DNA of 64,000 nucleotides, taken from the NCBI RefSeq assembly GCF_014189455.1, contig NZ_CP050296.1:5204001-5268000 (forward strand), written 5' to 3'. The DNA is from Mesorhizobium huakuii (GTDB lineage Bacteria > Pseudomonadota > Alphaproteobacteria > Rhizobiales > Rhizobiaceae). A program made the translations under genes and the position numbers. Below are positions 7,975 through 18,478 of the stretch, piece by piece (within the stretch, counting starts at the first letter, position 1; every line of letters begins with the position of its first letter). The notes below the pieces were generated by a model. It was not told the origin of the DNA and searched no databases. It worked only from the letters and a program-made list of their open reading frames with translations.

Positions 7975-10149
7975 TCAGCCGGCGTGGCTGTGCAGCGCAC
8001 GCGACTTCAGCAGGCGCTGGATGTCCGTAGCCTTCGACGGCACGCCGATCAGATAGCCTTGCGCCTCGGCACAACCATTGTCGCGCAGCATGTCAAGTTG
8101 CACCTCGGTCTCGACGCCTTCGGCAGTGACGACAATGCCAAGCTCGGTACCGAGCCCGATAATGGTGCGAACGATCGCCGCCGTGTCGCGATTGCCCATG
8201 TCGTGAATGAAGGAGCGATCGATCTTGATCTTGTCGACCGGGAAACGCCTGAGATAGCCGAGCGAGGAATAGCCGGTGCCGAAATCGTCCAGCGCGATGC
8301 GGATGCCGAGATCGCGCAGCTGGCGCAGCGTCTTCAACACGGCTTTGCTTTCGTCCATCAGCACGGTTTCGGTGATTTCCAGTTCCAGCTGTCCGGCCGG
8401 CACGCCGGAAAAGGCCAGAGCCGAGATGACGCTGCGGGCAAACCCACCGCTTTTGAGCTGCACGGCCGAGACATTGACCGCGATGCGCAAGCCCGGAGGC
8501 CAGCTTGCCGCCGCTGCGCAGGCTTTCCTCAGCGCCCACTCGCCAAGCGGCACGATCAGCCCTGTTTCTTCGGCGACCGGAATGAACGCGTCCGGCGCGA
8601 CCGTGCCGCGCGCTGGCGAATGCCAACGCATCAAGGCCTCCGCGCCGATGATCTCGCCGGAAGCGATGTTCATGATGGGCTGGAAATCGAGATCGAACTC
8701 CTGGCGCGGCAGCGCCGCCTCTAGGTCGACCTCGAGCGCCCGGCGGGCCTGGACTATGGCGTCCATTGCGGGTTCGAAGAAGCGATACAGGTTGCGCCCT
8801 TCGCTCTTCGCCCGATAGAGCGCCGTATCGGCATTTTTCAGCAGCGTATCGACGTCCCTGCCGTCTTCGGGGAAAACGGCAATGCCTAGGCTGATGCCGA
8901 CATGCATGTCCCGGCTCTTGTCGCGAAATGGTTTTGCGATTGCCTCGACGATGCGCTTCGCCAGTTTTTCAGCATCGGCAATGCCCCTGGAATTGAACTG
9001 CATGACGACGAACTCGTCGCCGCCGAAGCGGGCGACGATGTCTGTTTCATTGCGCACACAACGCTGCAGCCTCTCGGCCACGCTCTTCAACAGCCAGTCG
9101 CCGGCAGGATGTCCCCAGGTGTCGTTGATCGCCTTGAAGCGGTCGAGATCGAGCGAGAAGATCGCCAACGGTGTGGCCGCCGCCTCCTCCAGCGCAAGGT
9201 CGAGCCGTTCGCGGAACATCGAGCGGTTGGGCAGTCCGGTCAGCGTGTCATGATGTGCAAGATGGATCATGCGCTCTTCGGTGCGGCGACGTTCGGTGAC
9301 GTCGTCGAAAGTCACCACCCAGCCACCGCCGCTCATCGGCTGGCGTGTGACCAGAACCGTCCTGCCGTCGGTAAGATAGCGATAGGCCGAATGCGGTTTT
9401 GCCGCCAACAGGCAGGCTTCGGTCTTGGCGACCTCGCTGTCGACGTCGATCTGCTGATAGATGCCGAGTTCCAGCAATTTTTCGAGCGCGTCGCGGTGCG
9501 TCGTTCCGAGCGGAAAGTCCGCCGCGGTGACGTTATAGAGCTCCAGAAAACGCCGGTTGCGCACGATCATCTTGCCGTCGGCGTCGTACATCAGCAGGCC
9601 TTGCGACATGTTGGCGAGTGCGGCGTCGAAACGGCGATGCTGCTCCTTGAGATCCTGCTCGGCGCGCCGCTGTTCGGTGATGTCCTCGTAGATCGAGACC
9701 CAGCCGCCCAGGGCCAGCGGGCGATGCGAGATGTTGATGATGCGACCATCCGACAGCGTCTCTTCGTAGGTCGAGGGCTTCGCCTGGTCGATATAGGGTT
9801 TGCGGATGGCATAGAGTTCTTCGGCGCTTTGCGAGGCGATGCCGATGTCGACGCTGTGCCGCAGGATGTCGAGGAAGCGGATGCCCGGTCGTACCAGCTT
9901 GGCGTCGAGGCAGAAGATGTTGAGGTAGTTGCCGTTGCAGATGATCATGCGCTCGTCGGCGTCGAACATGCACAGGCCATGCGACATGTTCTCGACAGCG
10001 GCTGAAAAGCGTTCGTTCTGGTCGCGCAGTTCGTCTTCCATACGTCGCGGGCGCTCCACGCCTTCGGGCGCCCGCTCGGGGACGATCGAACCATCCTTGA
10101 CATCCACGACGGGCATGAGGCGCGCCTGCGGTGTGATCGAACACCACAC
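7975..10149 (-). CDS. PAS-PAS-GGDEF-EAL cyclic di-GMP signalling protein
   Basis: 724 residues from a GTG at 10149; an ATG at 10116 is an alternative. There are two PAS-like sensory domains (about residues 45-165 and 170-290, each opening with NMSHGLCMFDADERM or NMSQGLLMYDADGKM), a diguanylate cyclase domain (about 300-455) with an intact RFGGDEF, and a phosphodiesterase domain (about 470-715) with intact EAL (GAEALMRW), ETVLMDE, DDFGTGYSSL and KIDRSFI. Both catalytic domains keep their signature residues, so it may make or break c-di-GMP depending on PAS input. There are no membrane segments, so it is predicted to be cytoplasmic. It is a stand-alone gene. Confidence 0.93.
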   Translation of the reverse strand: MWCSITPQARLMPVVDVKDGSIVPERAPEGVERPRRMEDELRDQNERFSAAVENMSHGLCMFDADERMIICNGNYLNIFCLDAKLVRPGIRFLDILRHSVDIGIASQSAEELYAIRKPYIDQAKPSTYEETLSDGRIINISHRPLALGGWVSIYEDITEQRRAEQDLKEQHRRFDAALANMSQGLLMYDADGKMIVRNRRFLELYNVTAADFPLGTTHRDALEKLLELGIYQQIDVDSEVAKTEACLLAAKPHSAYRYLTDGRTVLVTRQPMSGGGWVVTFDDVTERRRTEERMIHLAHHDTLTGLPNRSMFRERLDLALEEAAATPLAIFSLDLDRFKAINDTWGHPAGDWLLKSVAERLQRCVRNETDIVARFGGDEFVVMQFNSRGIADAEKLAKRIVEAIAKPFRDKSRDMHVGISLGIAVFPEDGRDVDTLLKNADTALYRAKSEGRNLYRFFEPAMDAIVQARRALEVDLEAALPRQEFDLDFQPIMNIASGEIIGAEALMRWHSPARGTVAPDAFIPVAEETGLIVPLGEWALRKACAAAASWPPGLRIAVNVSAVQLKSGGFARSVISALAFSGVPAGQLELEITETVLMDESKAVLKTLRQLRDLGIRIALDDFGTGYSSLGYLRRFPVDKIKIDRSFIHDMGNRDTAAIVRTIIGLGTELGIVVTAEGVETEVQLDMLRDNGCAEAQGYLIGVPSKATDIQRLLKSRALHSHAG

Positions 10150-10179
10150 TGTTGCCGTTTCCGGTTAATTTAGCGTTCT

Positions 10180-10814
10180 CTACCCTACCGCCGACGTCGC
10201 AACTGGGTGCCGCGACTTCTCGATCGCCGAAAATCGCTTCAGGAATGCGTTCTGCGCCCAGGTTACCGAGCGTGGCGTGAAGTCGAAGCGCTCGGCGGAA
10301 AAACCGCGCGGACGGCCGAAGAATTCGGTCGCCTCTGCGGTTGAGAAGCCGGCAAGCAGAGTCGCCTCGAAATAGGCGGCGATCTGGTCGGCGCGCTTGA
10401 TGTCCCTGCGCAGCGCCGCGCCGGTTCGGCAGGCAGCGAAAAGCGCAGATGGATGGCGCGCTGCAGGCGCAACTCGCAGTCCTTGTAGCTGCCGCCCATC
10501 ACCGACTTGAACGGTGAGATCATGTCGCCGATGACATATTCAGGCGCATCGTGCAGCAGAGCCGCGAGCCGATCGGTGGCCGAAGCCTGTGGCACCAGAT
10601 CGTTGAACAGCGACTCGACCAGCAGCGAATGCTGGGCGACCGAGAACGCATGCTCGCCGCTGGTCTGGCCGTTCCAGCGGGCAACGCGGGCGAGCCCATG
10701 GGCAATATCCGAAATCTCGATGTCGAGCGGCGAGGGGTCGAGCAGGTCGAGCCGGCGGCCGGACAGCATGCGCTGCCAGGCGCGTGGCGGCGCACCGGTG
10801 CGGTCTGCCGCCAT
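10180..10814 (-). CDS. HD-domain hydrolase, YfbR-like (frameshifted as sequenced)
   Basis: An HD phosphohydrolase: SGEHAFSVAQHSLLVE and LLHDAPEYVIGDMISPFK contain the His and His-Asp metal ligands seen in 5'-deoxynucleotidase-type proteins. In the open frame the protein becomes nonsense after RFSLPAEP. The adjacent frame continues ALRRDIKRADQIAAYFEATL and FGRPRGFSAERFDF to a TAG at 10180. One missing base in the CC at 10421-10422 accounts for the break. Restored length is about 211 residues, normal for the family. The ATG overlaps the TGA of the upstream ygfZ-like gene (ATGA), so the two are coupled. Confidence 0.78.
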
Positions 10815-11674
10815 CAGGCTTCCTCCGCGCTGACGGTTTCCTGCGGAAAGCTGAATTTGGCCCAGGCGGGAATGGCCACCGTCACCGGCACATCACCGGC
10901 CAGGATCGGCTGGCCGGCGTCCAGCGCCGCCTTGACTCTATCGATGCGGGCAATGGCAAGCCCGGTTGTGCCGGCACTCGAGCCGAGCGTGCCGACCGCC
11001 CGTCCCTCGACGGTGAGTTCGGTGCCGGAAGCCGGCAGGGGAAGCTCGGCTCGGACGATCAGCACACGCCGCCGCGCCGTGCCACGATGCTGCATGCGCG
11101 AGACCACTTCCTGGCCGACATAGCAGCCCTTCCTGAAGCCGACGCCGCCGGTCTCGTCGAGAAGCACGTCATGCGGGAAGGCGTCGCCCAACGCGTAGTC
11201 GGCGCCGCTTTGAGCAATACCGTGCGCGATGCGGAAGGCCTGCCATGCGGCGATGTCGCCTGCGTCCGCAGTGTCGGCATAGGTTCGCGTGACGCTTTCA
11301 TCGCGAAAGCGCCTGTCGGCAAGCGCGGTTGAATCATTCTCTGAGGCGATTGACTCTTTTCCCCACGCAACAGTGACAAGCGCCTGTTCCGACTTGGCAA
11401 TCTCGACCTTGGCGCGAAGCTTGTAGAGCGTCAGCCGGCGAATGAAATCATCTGAAATGTCGGCCCGGCATTCCAACCGGAAGGCATTTTCACCGGCGCG
11501 CGAGATCAGGAAGTCGAACAGGATCTTGCCTTGCGGCGTCAACAGCGCGCCGGGCTTGGCTTCGCCGGCGCCGAGCGTATCGAGATCGGTGGTCAGGATG
11601 TTTTGCAGAAAGTGCTCGGCATCCGGGCCGGAGACGGAAATGAGCGCGCGGTCTTTCAGCAGGGCAAAGGGCAT
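10814..11674 (-). CDS. ygfZ: YgfZ/GcvT-type folate-binding protein
   Basis: About 286 residues from ATG 11674 (MPFALLKDRALISVSGPDA); a start at 11701 would add nine residues. The family signature K-G-C-Y-x-G-Q-E is intact in GFRKGCYVGQEVVSRMQHRG, and LLTPQGKILFD matches the GcvT-like N-terminal fold. YgfZ-type proteins bind tetrahydrofolate and help repair or mature certain Fe-S clusters; the conserved Cys is essential in E. coli. It is divergent from the dihydroorotase gene and coupled to the HD hydrolase. Confidence 0.9.
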   Translation of the reverse strand: MPFALLKDRALISVSGPDAEHFLQNILTTDLDTLGAGEAKPGALLTPQGKILFDFLISRAGENAFRLECRADISDDFIRRLTLYKLRAKVEIAKSEQALVTVAWGKESIASENDSTALADRRFRDESVTRTYADTADAGDIAAWQAFRIAHGIAQSGADYALGDAFPHDVLLDETGGVGFRKGCYVGQEVVSRMQHRGTARRRVLIVRAELPLPASGTELTVEGRAVGTLGSSAGTTGLAIARIDRVKAALDAGQPILAGDVPVTVAIPAWAKFSFPQETVSAEEA

Positions 11675-11748
11675 GGGGAGGATAAAAGCCTGATCTTGCA
11701 AAACGGTTGGCCATTACGTAAGCCGCTGACACTCCCCCGCAAGAGAGC

Positions 11749-13080
11749 ATGGCCATGACCTACGACCTCATCCTGACAGGCGGCACAGTGGTCAACCATG
11801 ACGGCGAGGGGCCACGTGACATCGGCGTGAAGAGTGGGCGCATCGCCGCAATAGGCGATCTCCGCCAGGCCTCGGCCGGCGAGGTGATAGACTGCCGCGG
11901 TCTGCACATCCTGCCGGGCGTCATCGACAGCCAGGTGCATTTTCGCGAGCCGGGCCCGGAGCACAAGGAAGATTTGGAAACGGGCTCGCGGGCGGCGGTG
12001 CTTGGCGGCGTCACCGCCGTGTTCGAGATGCCCAACACCAATCCATTGACCACCAGCGAGGCAACGCTGGCCGACAAGGTTCGGCGCGGCACCGGCCGCA
12101 TGCATTGCGATTTCGCGTTCTGGGTCGGCGGCACCCGCGACAACGCCGGGGATGTCGGCGAGCTCGAGCGGTTGCCGGGTGCGGCGGGAATAAAGGTTTT
12201 CATGGGCTCGTCCACCGGCGACCTGCTGGTCGAAGATGACGAAGGCGTCGCCTCGATCCTGCGAAACACCCGCCGCCGTGCCGCCTTTCATTCCGAGGAT
12301 GAGTTCCGTCTGCGCGAGCGCCTTGGCGAACGCATCGAGGGCGACCCGTCATCGCATCCGGTCTGGCGCGACGAGATCGCCGCCTTGCGCTGCACCGAAC
12401 GCCTGGTGCGCATCGCGCGCGACGCTCGCGCCCGTATCCATGTTCTGCACATCTCGACCGCCGAGGAAATCCTGTTCCTCGAACAGCACAAGGATGTCGC
12501 GACCTGCGAGGCGACACCCCACCACCTGACGCTGAGCGCCGACGATTATCTCAGGCTCGGCACGTTGATCCAGATGAACCCGCCGGTGCGCGCCTCCCGC
12601 CACCGCGACGGCGTCTGGCACGGCATCGCGCAAGGCATTGTCGACGTGCTCGGCTCCGATCACGCACCGCACACGCTGGCCGAAAAGGCAAAACCCTATC
12701 CGGCCTCGCCCTCGGGTATGACCGGGGTACAGACGCTGGTGCCCATCATGCTCGACCACGTCAACGCCGGCCGGCTGACCCTGCAGCGTTTCGTCGATCT
12801 CTCCAGCCACGGCCCGCAGCGTATCTTCGGTATGGCCAGAAAAGGCCGCATCGCCGCCGGCTACGACGCCGATTTCACCATCGTCAACATGAAGCGGCGC
12901 GAAACCATCACCAATGCGCAGGCCGGCTCGAAGGCCGGCTGGACGCCCTATGACGGCAAGCAGGTCATCGGTTGGCCAATCGGCACCATCATTCGCGGCC
13001 GGCGCGTGATGTGGGAAGGCGAGATCGTCACTCCGGGCCAGGGCAGGGCAGTGGAGTTTTCCGAGGCTTTGTCGGCTTAG
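11749..13080 (+). CDS. pyrC: Dihydroorotase-type cyclic amidohydrolase
   Basis: 443 residues with class I dihydroorotase features: DSQVHFREPGPEHKED holds the first metal-binding His pair (here SQVHFRE rather than DxHxH with a leading His), KVFMG holds the carboxylated-lysine region, HVLHIST and CEATPHHLTL hold the next histidines, and DVLGSDHAPH holds the catalytic Asp. C-terminal IAAGYDADFTIV is the usual small beta domain. The enzyme would close carbamoyl-aspartate to dihydroorotate in pyrimidine synthesis. Because rhizobia often carry a second dihydroorotase-like gene near pyrB, its exact role (PyrC or a paralogous amidohydrolase) is open. Start ATG 11749; ATG 11755 is an alternative. Confidence 0.85.
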   Translation: MAMTYDLILTGGTVVNHDGEGPRDIGVKSGRIAAIGDLRQASAGEVIDCRGLHILPGVIDSQVHFREPGPEHKEDLETGSRAAVLGGVTAVFEMPNTNPLTTSEATLADKVRRGTGRMHCDFAFWVGGTRDNAGDVGELERLPGAAGIKVFMGSSTGDLLVEDDEGVASILRNTRRRAAFHSEDEFRLRERLGERIEGDPSSHPVWRDEIAALRCTERLVRIARDARARIHVLHISTAEEILFLEQHKDVATCEATPHHLTLSADDYLRLGTLIQMNPPVRASRHRDGVWHGIAQGIVDVLGSDHAPHTLAEKAKPYPASPSGMTGVQTLVPIMLDHVNAGRLTLQRFVDLSSHGPQRIFGMARKGRIAAGYDADFTIVNMKRRETITNAQAGSKAGWTPYDGKQVIGWPIGTIIRGRRVMWEGEIVTPGQGRAVEFSEALSA

Positions 13081-13114
13081 CCTTCCTTACTCTCCCTTGC
13101 GGAGGTAAGCCCGC

Positions 13115-13903
13115 TCAATCTCCCGCGACGAAAAATGTCCACTGCCCGGCGGGCGTGATGCCGACGCGATAGAAAATATAGGCGCCGAACTGCTTCATGT
13201 CGTCGAAATCGCCTGCGGTGACGATCTTGAACAGTTCGACCCGCTGCTTGGCGTCGAGCTTGTCCAGCGGCAGCGCGAAGAAATACGGCCAGACATAGAG
13301 TTCCTGCGGTGTTCCGGCGTCGACATGGACATAGCCGGCGCTGAGCACTTCCTCCAGGATGGCCAGGATCTCCTGGCCGTCAGGGTCGCCGGACAGCCCT
13401 TTGAGGAAGGCGATGGCGTCGCCGTCGATGTCGGCCAGCGACAGCTGGGTCATGCTGTCGCCCTTGCCGATCAAGGGCCGGAGCTTTTCGATGTCGCCGC
13501 TCTTGCAGGCTTCGATGATCAAATCATGCATGCGCCGCACGGGCTCGGGCAGCTTGCTGAGATCGTAGACCACCTCGGGCAAGGGCGCTTCGGGATCGAC
13601 TCGCGGCCTGTTGGTGCCGCCATCGGATGGGCTCTCGGGCTCCGCGGCGTCCGGAGCGGTCGGCTGCTGGCCGGTCGAAGGCGGCGTTCCCGCCGGGTCA
13701 GGCATGGGAATCGCGCCGCCGGGCGAAATGTCGTCATTCGTCGACGGTGTGACAGGCGAGGGAAGCTCTTCGCGCTGGATCTCGCTCAGCGCATAGGCCG
13801 GGCTGCTTGCCAGGCACGTCACAAAGGCAATCGTGGCACAGCAAGTGGCGAGGCGGATGTAGAGGACCAGGCCCTTCGGCCCGCCTGACATCGGAAAATT
13901 CAC
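13115..13903 (-). CDS. Secreted hypothetical protein with Pro-rich linker
   Basis: 262 residues from GTG 13903; ATG 13891 is also possible. An N-terminal signal peptide (LATCCATIAFVTCLASSPAYA) has a likely cleavage after AYA. A low-complexity Pro/Asp/Thr/Ser linker follows (about residues 45-105), then a folded alpha-helical region (DLIIEACKSGDIEKLRPLIGKGD, LYVWPYFFALPLDKLDAKQRVELFKIVT). The C-terminal part resembles a conserved periplasmic domain of Rhizobiales proteins of unknown function. I assign no function. Confidence 0.7.
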   Translation of the reverse strand: MNFPMSGGPKGLVLYIRLATCCATIAFVTCLASSPAYALSEIQREELPSPVTPSTNDDISPGGAIPMPDPAGTPPSTGQQPTAPDAAEPESPSDGGTNRPRVDPEAPLPEVVYDLSKLPEPVRRMHDLIIEACKSGDIEKLRPLIGKGDSMTQLSLADIDGDAIAFLKGLSGDPDGQEILAILEEVLSAGYVHVDAGTPQELYVWPYFFALPLDKLDAKQRVELFKIVTAGDFDDMKQFGAYIFYRVGITPAGQWTFFVAGD

Positions 13904-13974
13904 TGCCCGTATCTCCTTGGCTCCCGGGCATGATGCCCAAACGGCACTCGATCGTCAAAGAACCGGATATCGGT

Positions 13975-14232
13975 TCAGTGCCGCAGCCGCTCGGGTTCGA
14001 AGGCGCCAGCAATCACCTTTTCACGCATGCGGTCGAGCAGGGCAAGGGCCGATGTCTCGCCGTTGGCGCGCAGCATTTCACCGAATGCGGTCTCAAGCGC
14101 CGCCTCGGCAATGATCTCGGGCTCGATGCCGGCCGAAAGGCCTTCCGCCCAGGCTTCGCTGTGGCTCTCCACCGCCGTCAGGCGCTTCTCTTCCCTGACC
14201 AGCGCGTCGATGTCGTTGGCAGCTTGTTCCAT
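13975..14232 (-). CDS. Conserved hypothetical small protein
   Basis: About 85 residues starting MEQAANDIDALVREEKRL. I chose ATG 14232 because AAAGGGTGG lies nine bases upstream; ATG 14265 would add eleven basic residues. The protein is acidic and helical (AGIEPEIIAEAALETAFGEMLRANG) with no signal peptide or membrane segment. I do not recognise a named family. Confidence 0.6.
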   Translation of the reverse strand: MEQAANDIDALVREEKRLTAVESHSEAWAEGLSAGIEPEIIAEAALETAFGEMLRANGETSALALLDRMREKVIAGAFEPERLRH

Positions 14233-14582
14233 AAGCGATGTCCACCCTTTCAAGCGGCGATCCATCCGTGCGGATCAGGCTTGATCTGTTCCGTTACACG
14301 CAGCCTCAAGTAAGTATCTGTAAATACGACATTTTTTTGATCGTCTTTTACAGAGGCGGCTGCATTTGGCGAAGCTGCGTTTCAACCCGGATCAAACTTA
14401 GCCGATTAGACCGGCCTGCGGGGCGAAAACCTTCAGTTTGAGTTAATTTCGCATTCGCGCGGTAACGTTTGATTAACGCTGTTGCAGAAGCGCAACATCA
14501 GGATTGCACCAAGACACAGACCGGTACAAGCCGGATTTGATCGACATGGCCAGCGACGGGCCGGATATCTGTTGACGGATGC
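14233..14582. other. Gene-free AT-rich intergenic region with a hairpin
   Basis: No credible gene is visible here. The middle is distinctly A+T-rich. CTGTAAA (14318-14324) and TTTACAG (14347-14353) with inner ACGA/TCGT pairs can form a hairpin around a run of seven T. The rest probably holds the promoter of the minus-strand 14232 gene. Confidence 0.5.
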
Positions 14583-14960
14583 CTAGTTTCCGTAGCGCGA
14601 GGCGATATCGCGCGACAGCGTCTCGCCTTCCTTCATGTAGCGGCTGATGGCTTCGGTGGCCGAAGCAGTGCACTGCGTATAGGTGCCACCGAAGGAACGA
14701 TAGCCGCGATTGAAGCTGGCGATGAAGCCGGCGCGACGCTCCGGGTCCGGATTTTCCGAATCGAGCAGTTTTTCCATCTCGCCACGCCATTGGTCGCCCT
14801 TCTCGCCGCACAGATTGCGCAGGAAATGCAGCGAGCCCAGAACCTCCGCCAGCCGCATCAGCCCCGGCTCGAACGGCGACTCGGCACTGAACGCCGGCCG
14901 CACGGCCACGGCCGTGCTGACGGCAAGGCATAAAGCGACAAGAAAAGGAGCGCGGCTCAT
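14583..14960 (-). CDS. TIGR02301 family secreted protein
   Basis: 125 residues with a cleavable signal peptide (residues 1-26, FLVALCLAVSTAVAVRPAFSA) and the conserved core LAEVLGSLHFLRNLCGEKGDQWR, then AGFIASFNRGYRSFGGTYTQCT. Two Cys in the mature part may pair. This matches TIGR02301, an alphaproteobacterial family of unknown function. It is followed at 15023 on the same strand by a Nudix hydrolase gene, a neighbourhood I associate with Rhizobiales. Confidence 0.8.
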   Translation of the reverse strand: MSRAPFLVALCLAVSTAVAVRPAFSAESPFEPGLMRLAEVLGSLHFLRNLCGEKGDQWRGEMEKLLDSENPDPERRAGFIASFNRGYRSFGGTYTQCTASATEAISRYMKEGETLSRDIASRYGN

Positions 14961-15022
14961 AAGTCTATGTGGCCAAACAATTTGTCGCCTGCAAGGCGTT
15001 TCCGGCGCGGCGGTTGAGGAAT

Positions 15023-15457
15023 TCAGCGGCTTTCAGGGGAACCAGCAGATCGGCCAAGCAGACCTTCCGCCACCGCGAACACTGGACCGGCAAGCGGCAA
15101 CGCCGCCATCTCGCGCAGCGTGTAGAAGGCGGCTGTCTCGGCATCGTCGCTGGCCACGGCCTCGCCGCCAATATAGGCAGCGCCGAAGACCGTGAGGCGG
15201 TAGTCGACTGGATGTAAGTCGTCCCTGCCGTCGATATGGATTTCCCTAAGCGGGCGGAAACCGGTGGCACGTAAGCCGGTCTCTTCCAGCAACTCGCGCC
15301 GTACCGCATCCTCCAGTGTTTCGCCGGCCTCGACCTTGCCGCCCGGAAAAGCATACAGCCCCTGTGAGGGCTGCCGCGCTCGCTTGACCAGCAGCACGGT
15401 GTCACCACGCACGACGGCCACCGAGACGGCCGGAAGTGTCTTGCGCTGTTCGTTCAT
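15023..15457 (-). CDS. Nudix hydrolase
   Basis: 144 residues from ATG 15457 (MNEQRKTLPAVSVAVVRG). The 23-residue Nudix box is complete: G at GGKVEAGE, then TLEDAVRRELLEETGL, giving the REUxEExGU metal site. GLYAFPGGKVE precedes it. The family hydrolyses nucleoside diphosphate-linked substrates such as oxidised nucleotides, ADP-ribose or NADH. The short form here cannot be assigned a substrate. It lies upstream of the TIGR02301 gene on the same strand and is divergent from the SRAP gene. Confidence 0.88.
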   Translation of the reverse strand: MNEQRKTLPAVSVAVVRGDTVLLVKRARQPSQGLYAFPGGKVEAGETLEDAVRRELLEETGLRATGFRPLREIHIDGRDDLHPVDYRLTVFGAAYIGGEAVASDDAETAAFYTLREMAALPLAGPVFAVAEGLLGRSAGSPESR

Positions 15458-15583
15458 GGTGTCCGATCGGGCTTGATGGCGGGTCTGTTGTGGACCGCCC
15501 AGCATGAGGAAGCTTTAGCGGTTGCGCAACGCCGCTTCCATCGCCACCTTCAACCCGAACCATTCGAAGGGCATCAATCGACA

Positions 15584-16345
15584 ATGTGCGGACGTTTTGC
15601 CTTGACCGCGACGCCGGACCAGACCGCTGCCTTTCTGGGCTTGGCCGAGCTTGAGGATTTCCCGGCACGCTACAACATCGCGCCGACCCAGCCGGTGCTG
15701 ATGGCCACCGCCGGCGCGCCGCGCGCGCCGGGCTCCAATCTGCCGGACCGGCAGCCGATGCTGGTGCGCTGGGGGCTCATTCCCGCTTGGGTCAAGGACA
15801 CAAGGGAGTTTCCGCTGCTGTTCAATGCGCGCTCGGAAGGCGCAATCGAAAAGGCTTCGTTCAAGGCTGCCATGCGCCATCGCCGTGCATTGGTGCCGGC
15901 ATCGGGCTTCTACGAATGGCGGCAGACTGGGGGCAAGAAGGGGCAACCCTATTGGATCCGGCCCAGGCATGGCGGGCTGGTCGCCTATGCCGGCCTGATC
16001 GAGACCTATGCCGAACCGGGCGGTTCGGAAATGGACACCGGCGCCATCCTGACGGTCAACGCCAATGCCGACATCGCCCATATCCACGACCGGATGCCGG
16101 TGGTGATCGATCCCAGGGATTTCGCCCGTTGGCTGGATTGCCGCACGCTCGAGCCGCGCGATGTCGCCGACCTGTTGCGGCCGGCGCAACTCGATTTCTT
16201 CGAGGCTATCCCCGTCTCCGACCTCGTCAACAAGGTCGCCAACACCGGCCCGGAGATTCAGGCGAGGGGCGAGATCGGGCCGGAGCCCGAGAAGGCCAGG
16301 CGCCAGAAGCCTGGCGCGGACGACAGTCAGATGACGTTGTTTTAG
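15584..16345 (+). CDS. SRAP (HMCES/YedK) family protein
   Basis: 253 residues from ATG 15584, placing the catalytic Cys at position 2 (MCGRFALTA), as the family requires after removal of Met. Other conserved parts are ARYNIAPTQPVL, VRWGLIPAWVKD, FNARSEGAIEKASFK, LVPASGFYEWRQ and the active-site histidine in HDRMPVVID. SRAP proteins covalently trap abasic sites in single-stranded DNA through a thiazolidine link. The frame is open upstream to 15473, but that would bury Cys2. Immediately after the stop is a palindromic repeat. Confidence 0.93.
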   Translation: MCGRFALTATPDQTAAFLGLAELEDFPARYNIAPTQPVLMATAGAPRAPGSNLPDRQPMLVRWGLIPAWVKDTREFPLLFNARSEGAIEKASFKAAMRHRRALVPASGFYEWRQTGGKKGQPYWIRPRHGGLVAYAGLIETYAEPGGSEMDTGAILTVNANADIAHIHDRMPVVIDPRDFARWLDCRTLEPRDVADLLRPAQLDFFEAIPVSDLVNKVANTGPEIQARGEIGPEPEKARRQKPGADDSQMTLF

Positions 16346-16393
16346 AGCATGATCCCGAAAAGTGGCCCCCGGTTTTCGGGAAAGATCATGCTC
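16345..16393. repeat. REP-like palindrome after SRAP gene
   Basis: GAGCATGATC (16345-16354) pairs with GATCATGCTC (16384-16393), with inner CCCGAAAA and TTTTCGGG also complementary. The first G is the last base of the SRAP stop codon. Elements with this core are abundant between rhizobial genes. It may double as a transcript-stabilising or terminating hairpin. Confidence 0.85.
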
Positions 16394-16471
16394 AAACGAA
16401 GGATTGGATACTGTTCGAGGCGTATATGAGCGCCTCATATCCGGCGCCTTTGGCGCCGGTCGCGCACCGCT

Positions 16472-16627
16472 TCAGGCTGCGCGGGGCGATACGATCTTCG
16501 GTGCCGGCTTCTTCTTCTTGGCGGTGTGAAGAAGGGCAGCGACAATCGCGGCCGGGCCGATCGCGCGATAGTGGCTGGCCAGCGCCGGTTGCTTGGCGCG
16601 GGTGGCTTCTTGCTTGCTTCGAGGCAT
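16472..16627 (-). CDS. Small basic protein, 51 residues
   Basis: ATG 16627 to TGA 16474-16472. The product begins MPRSKQEATRAKQPALAS, continues HYRAIGPAAIVAALLHT, and ends in a lysine cluster TAKKKKPAPK. GGGAAGAG lies about four bases upstream as a plausible ribosome site. The sequence is not a shadow of another gene, has protein-like composition with a short hydrophobic alanine-rich helix, and resembles short unannotated rhizobial ORFs. The function is unknown. Confidence 0.55.
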   Translation of the reverse strand: MPRSKQEATRAKQPALASHYRAIGPAAIVAALLHTAKKKKPAPKIVSPRAA

Positions 16628-17044
16628 GTTTCTCTTCCCAGGTAACGTTTTCGTGTTCGCGTTTGACCGTTGAATCGGACCAAATCGTGACGCTTGGTGA
16701 TCTAGCCGGCGAATGTTTCATGACTGTGCCGACATGTTTAATAAAATGTTTCACTGCCTGATTCCGCGTGATCGGGCGACGCGTTTGCCAACCTTTACGG
16801 CGTTTTTCTCGGAAGCAGCGACTTGACGGCAACACTGGTCGAGGCGATAAAGCCGCGCATGAAAACGTCTTTCGCCATTTGTGGCATTTGCATTATTGGC
16901 TAGCCTCGCGCTGGTCCGGACGTTTTCGCCTCATCTTTCCCCAGATTGGACAAACGCCCCGGCCAGCAGGCTGGAGTCTGATTTGCGCATCGGCGCGCGG
17001 CTGGCTCCATCCAGATAAAAAGTTCTGAAACGGGAAGGCATGGA
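16628..17044. other. Intergenic region upstream of cysS
   Basis: I see no protein-coding gene in this stretch of about 420 bases. It must contain the divergent promoters for the 51-residue ORF and for cysS. I found no convincing T-box, tRNA-like or riboswitch structure by eye. Confidence 0.4.
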
Positions 17045-18474
<1,430 letters not shown>

Positions 18475-18478
<4 letters not shown>

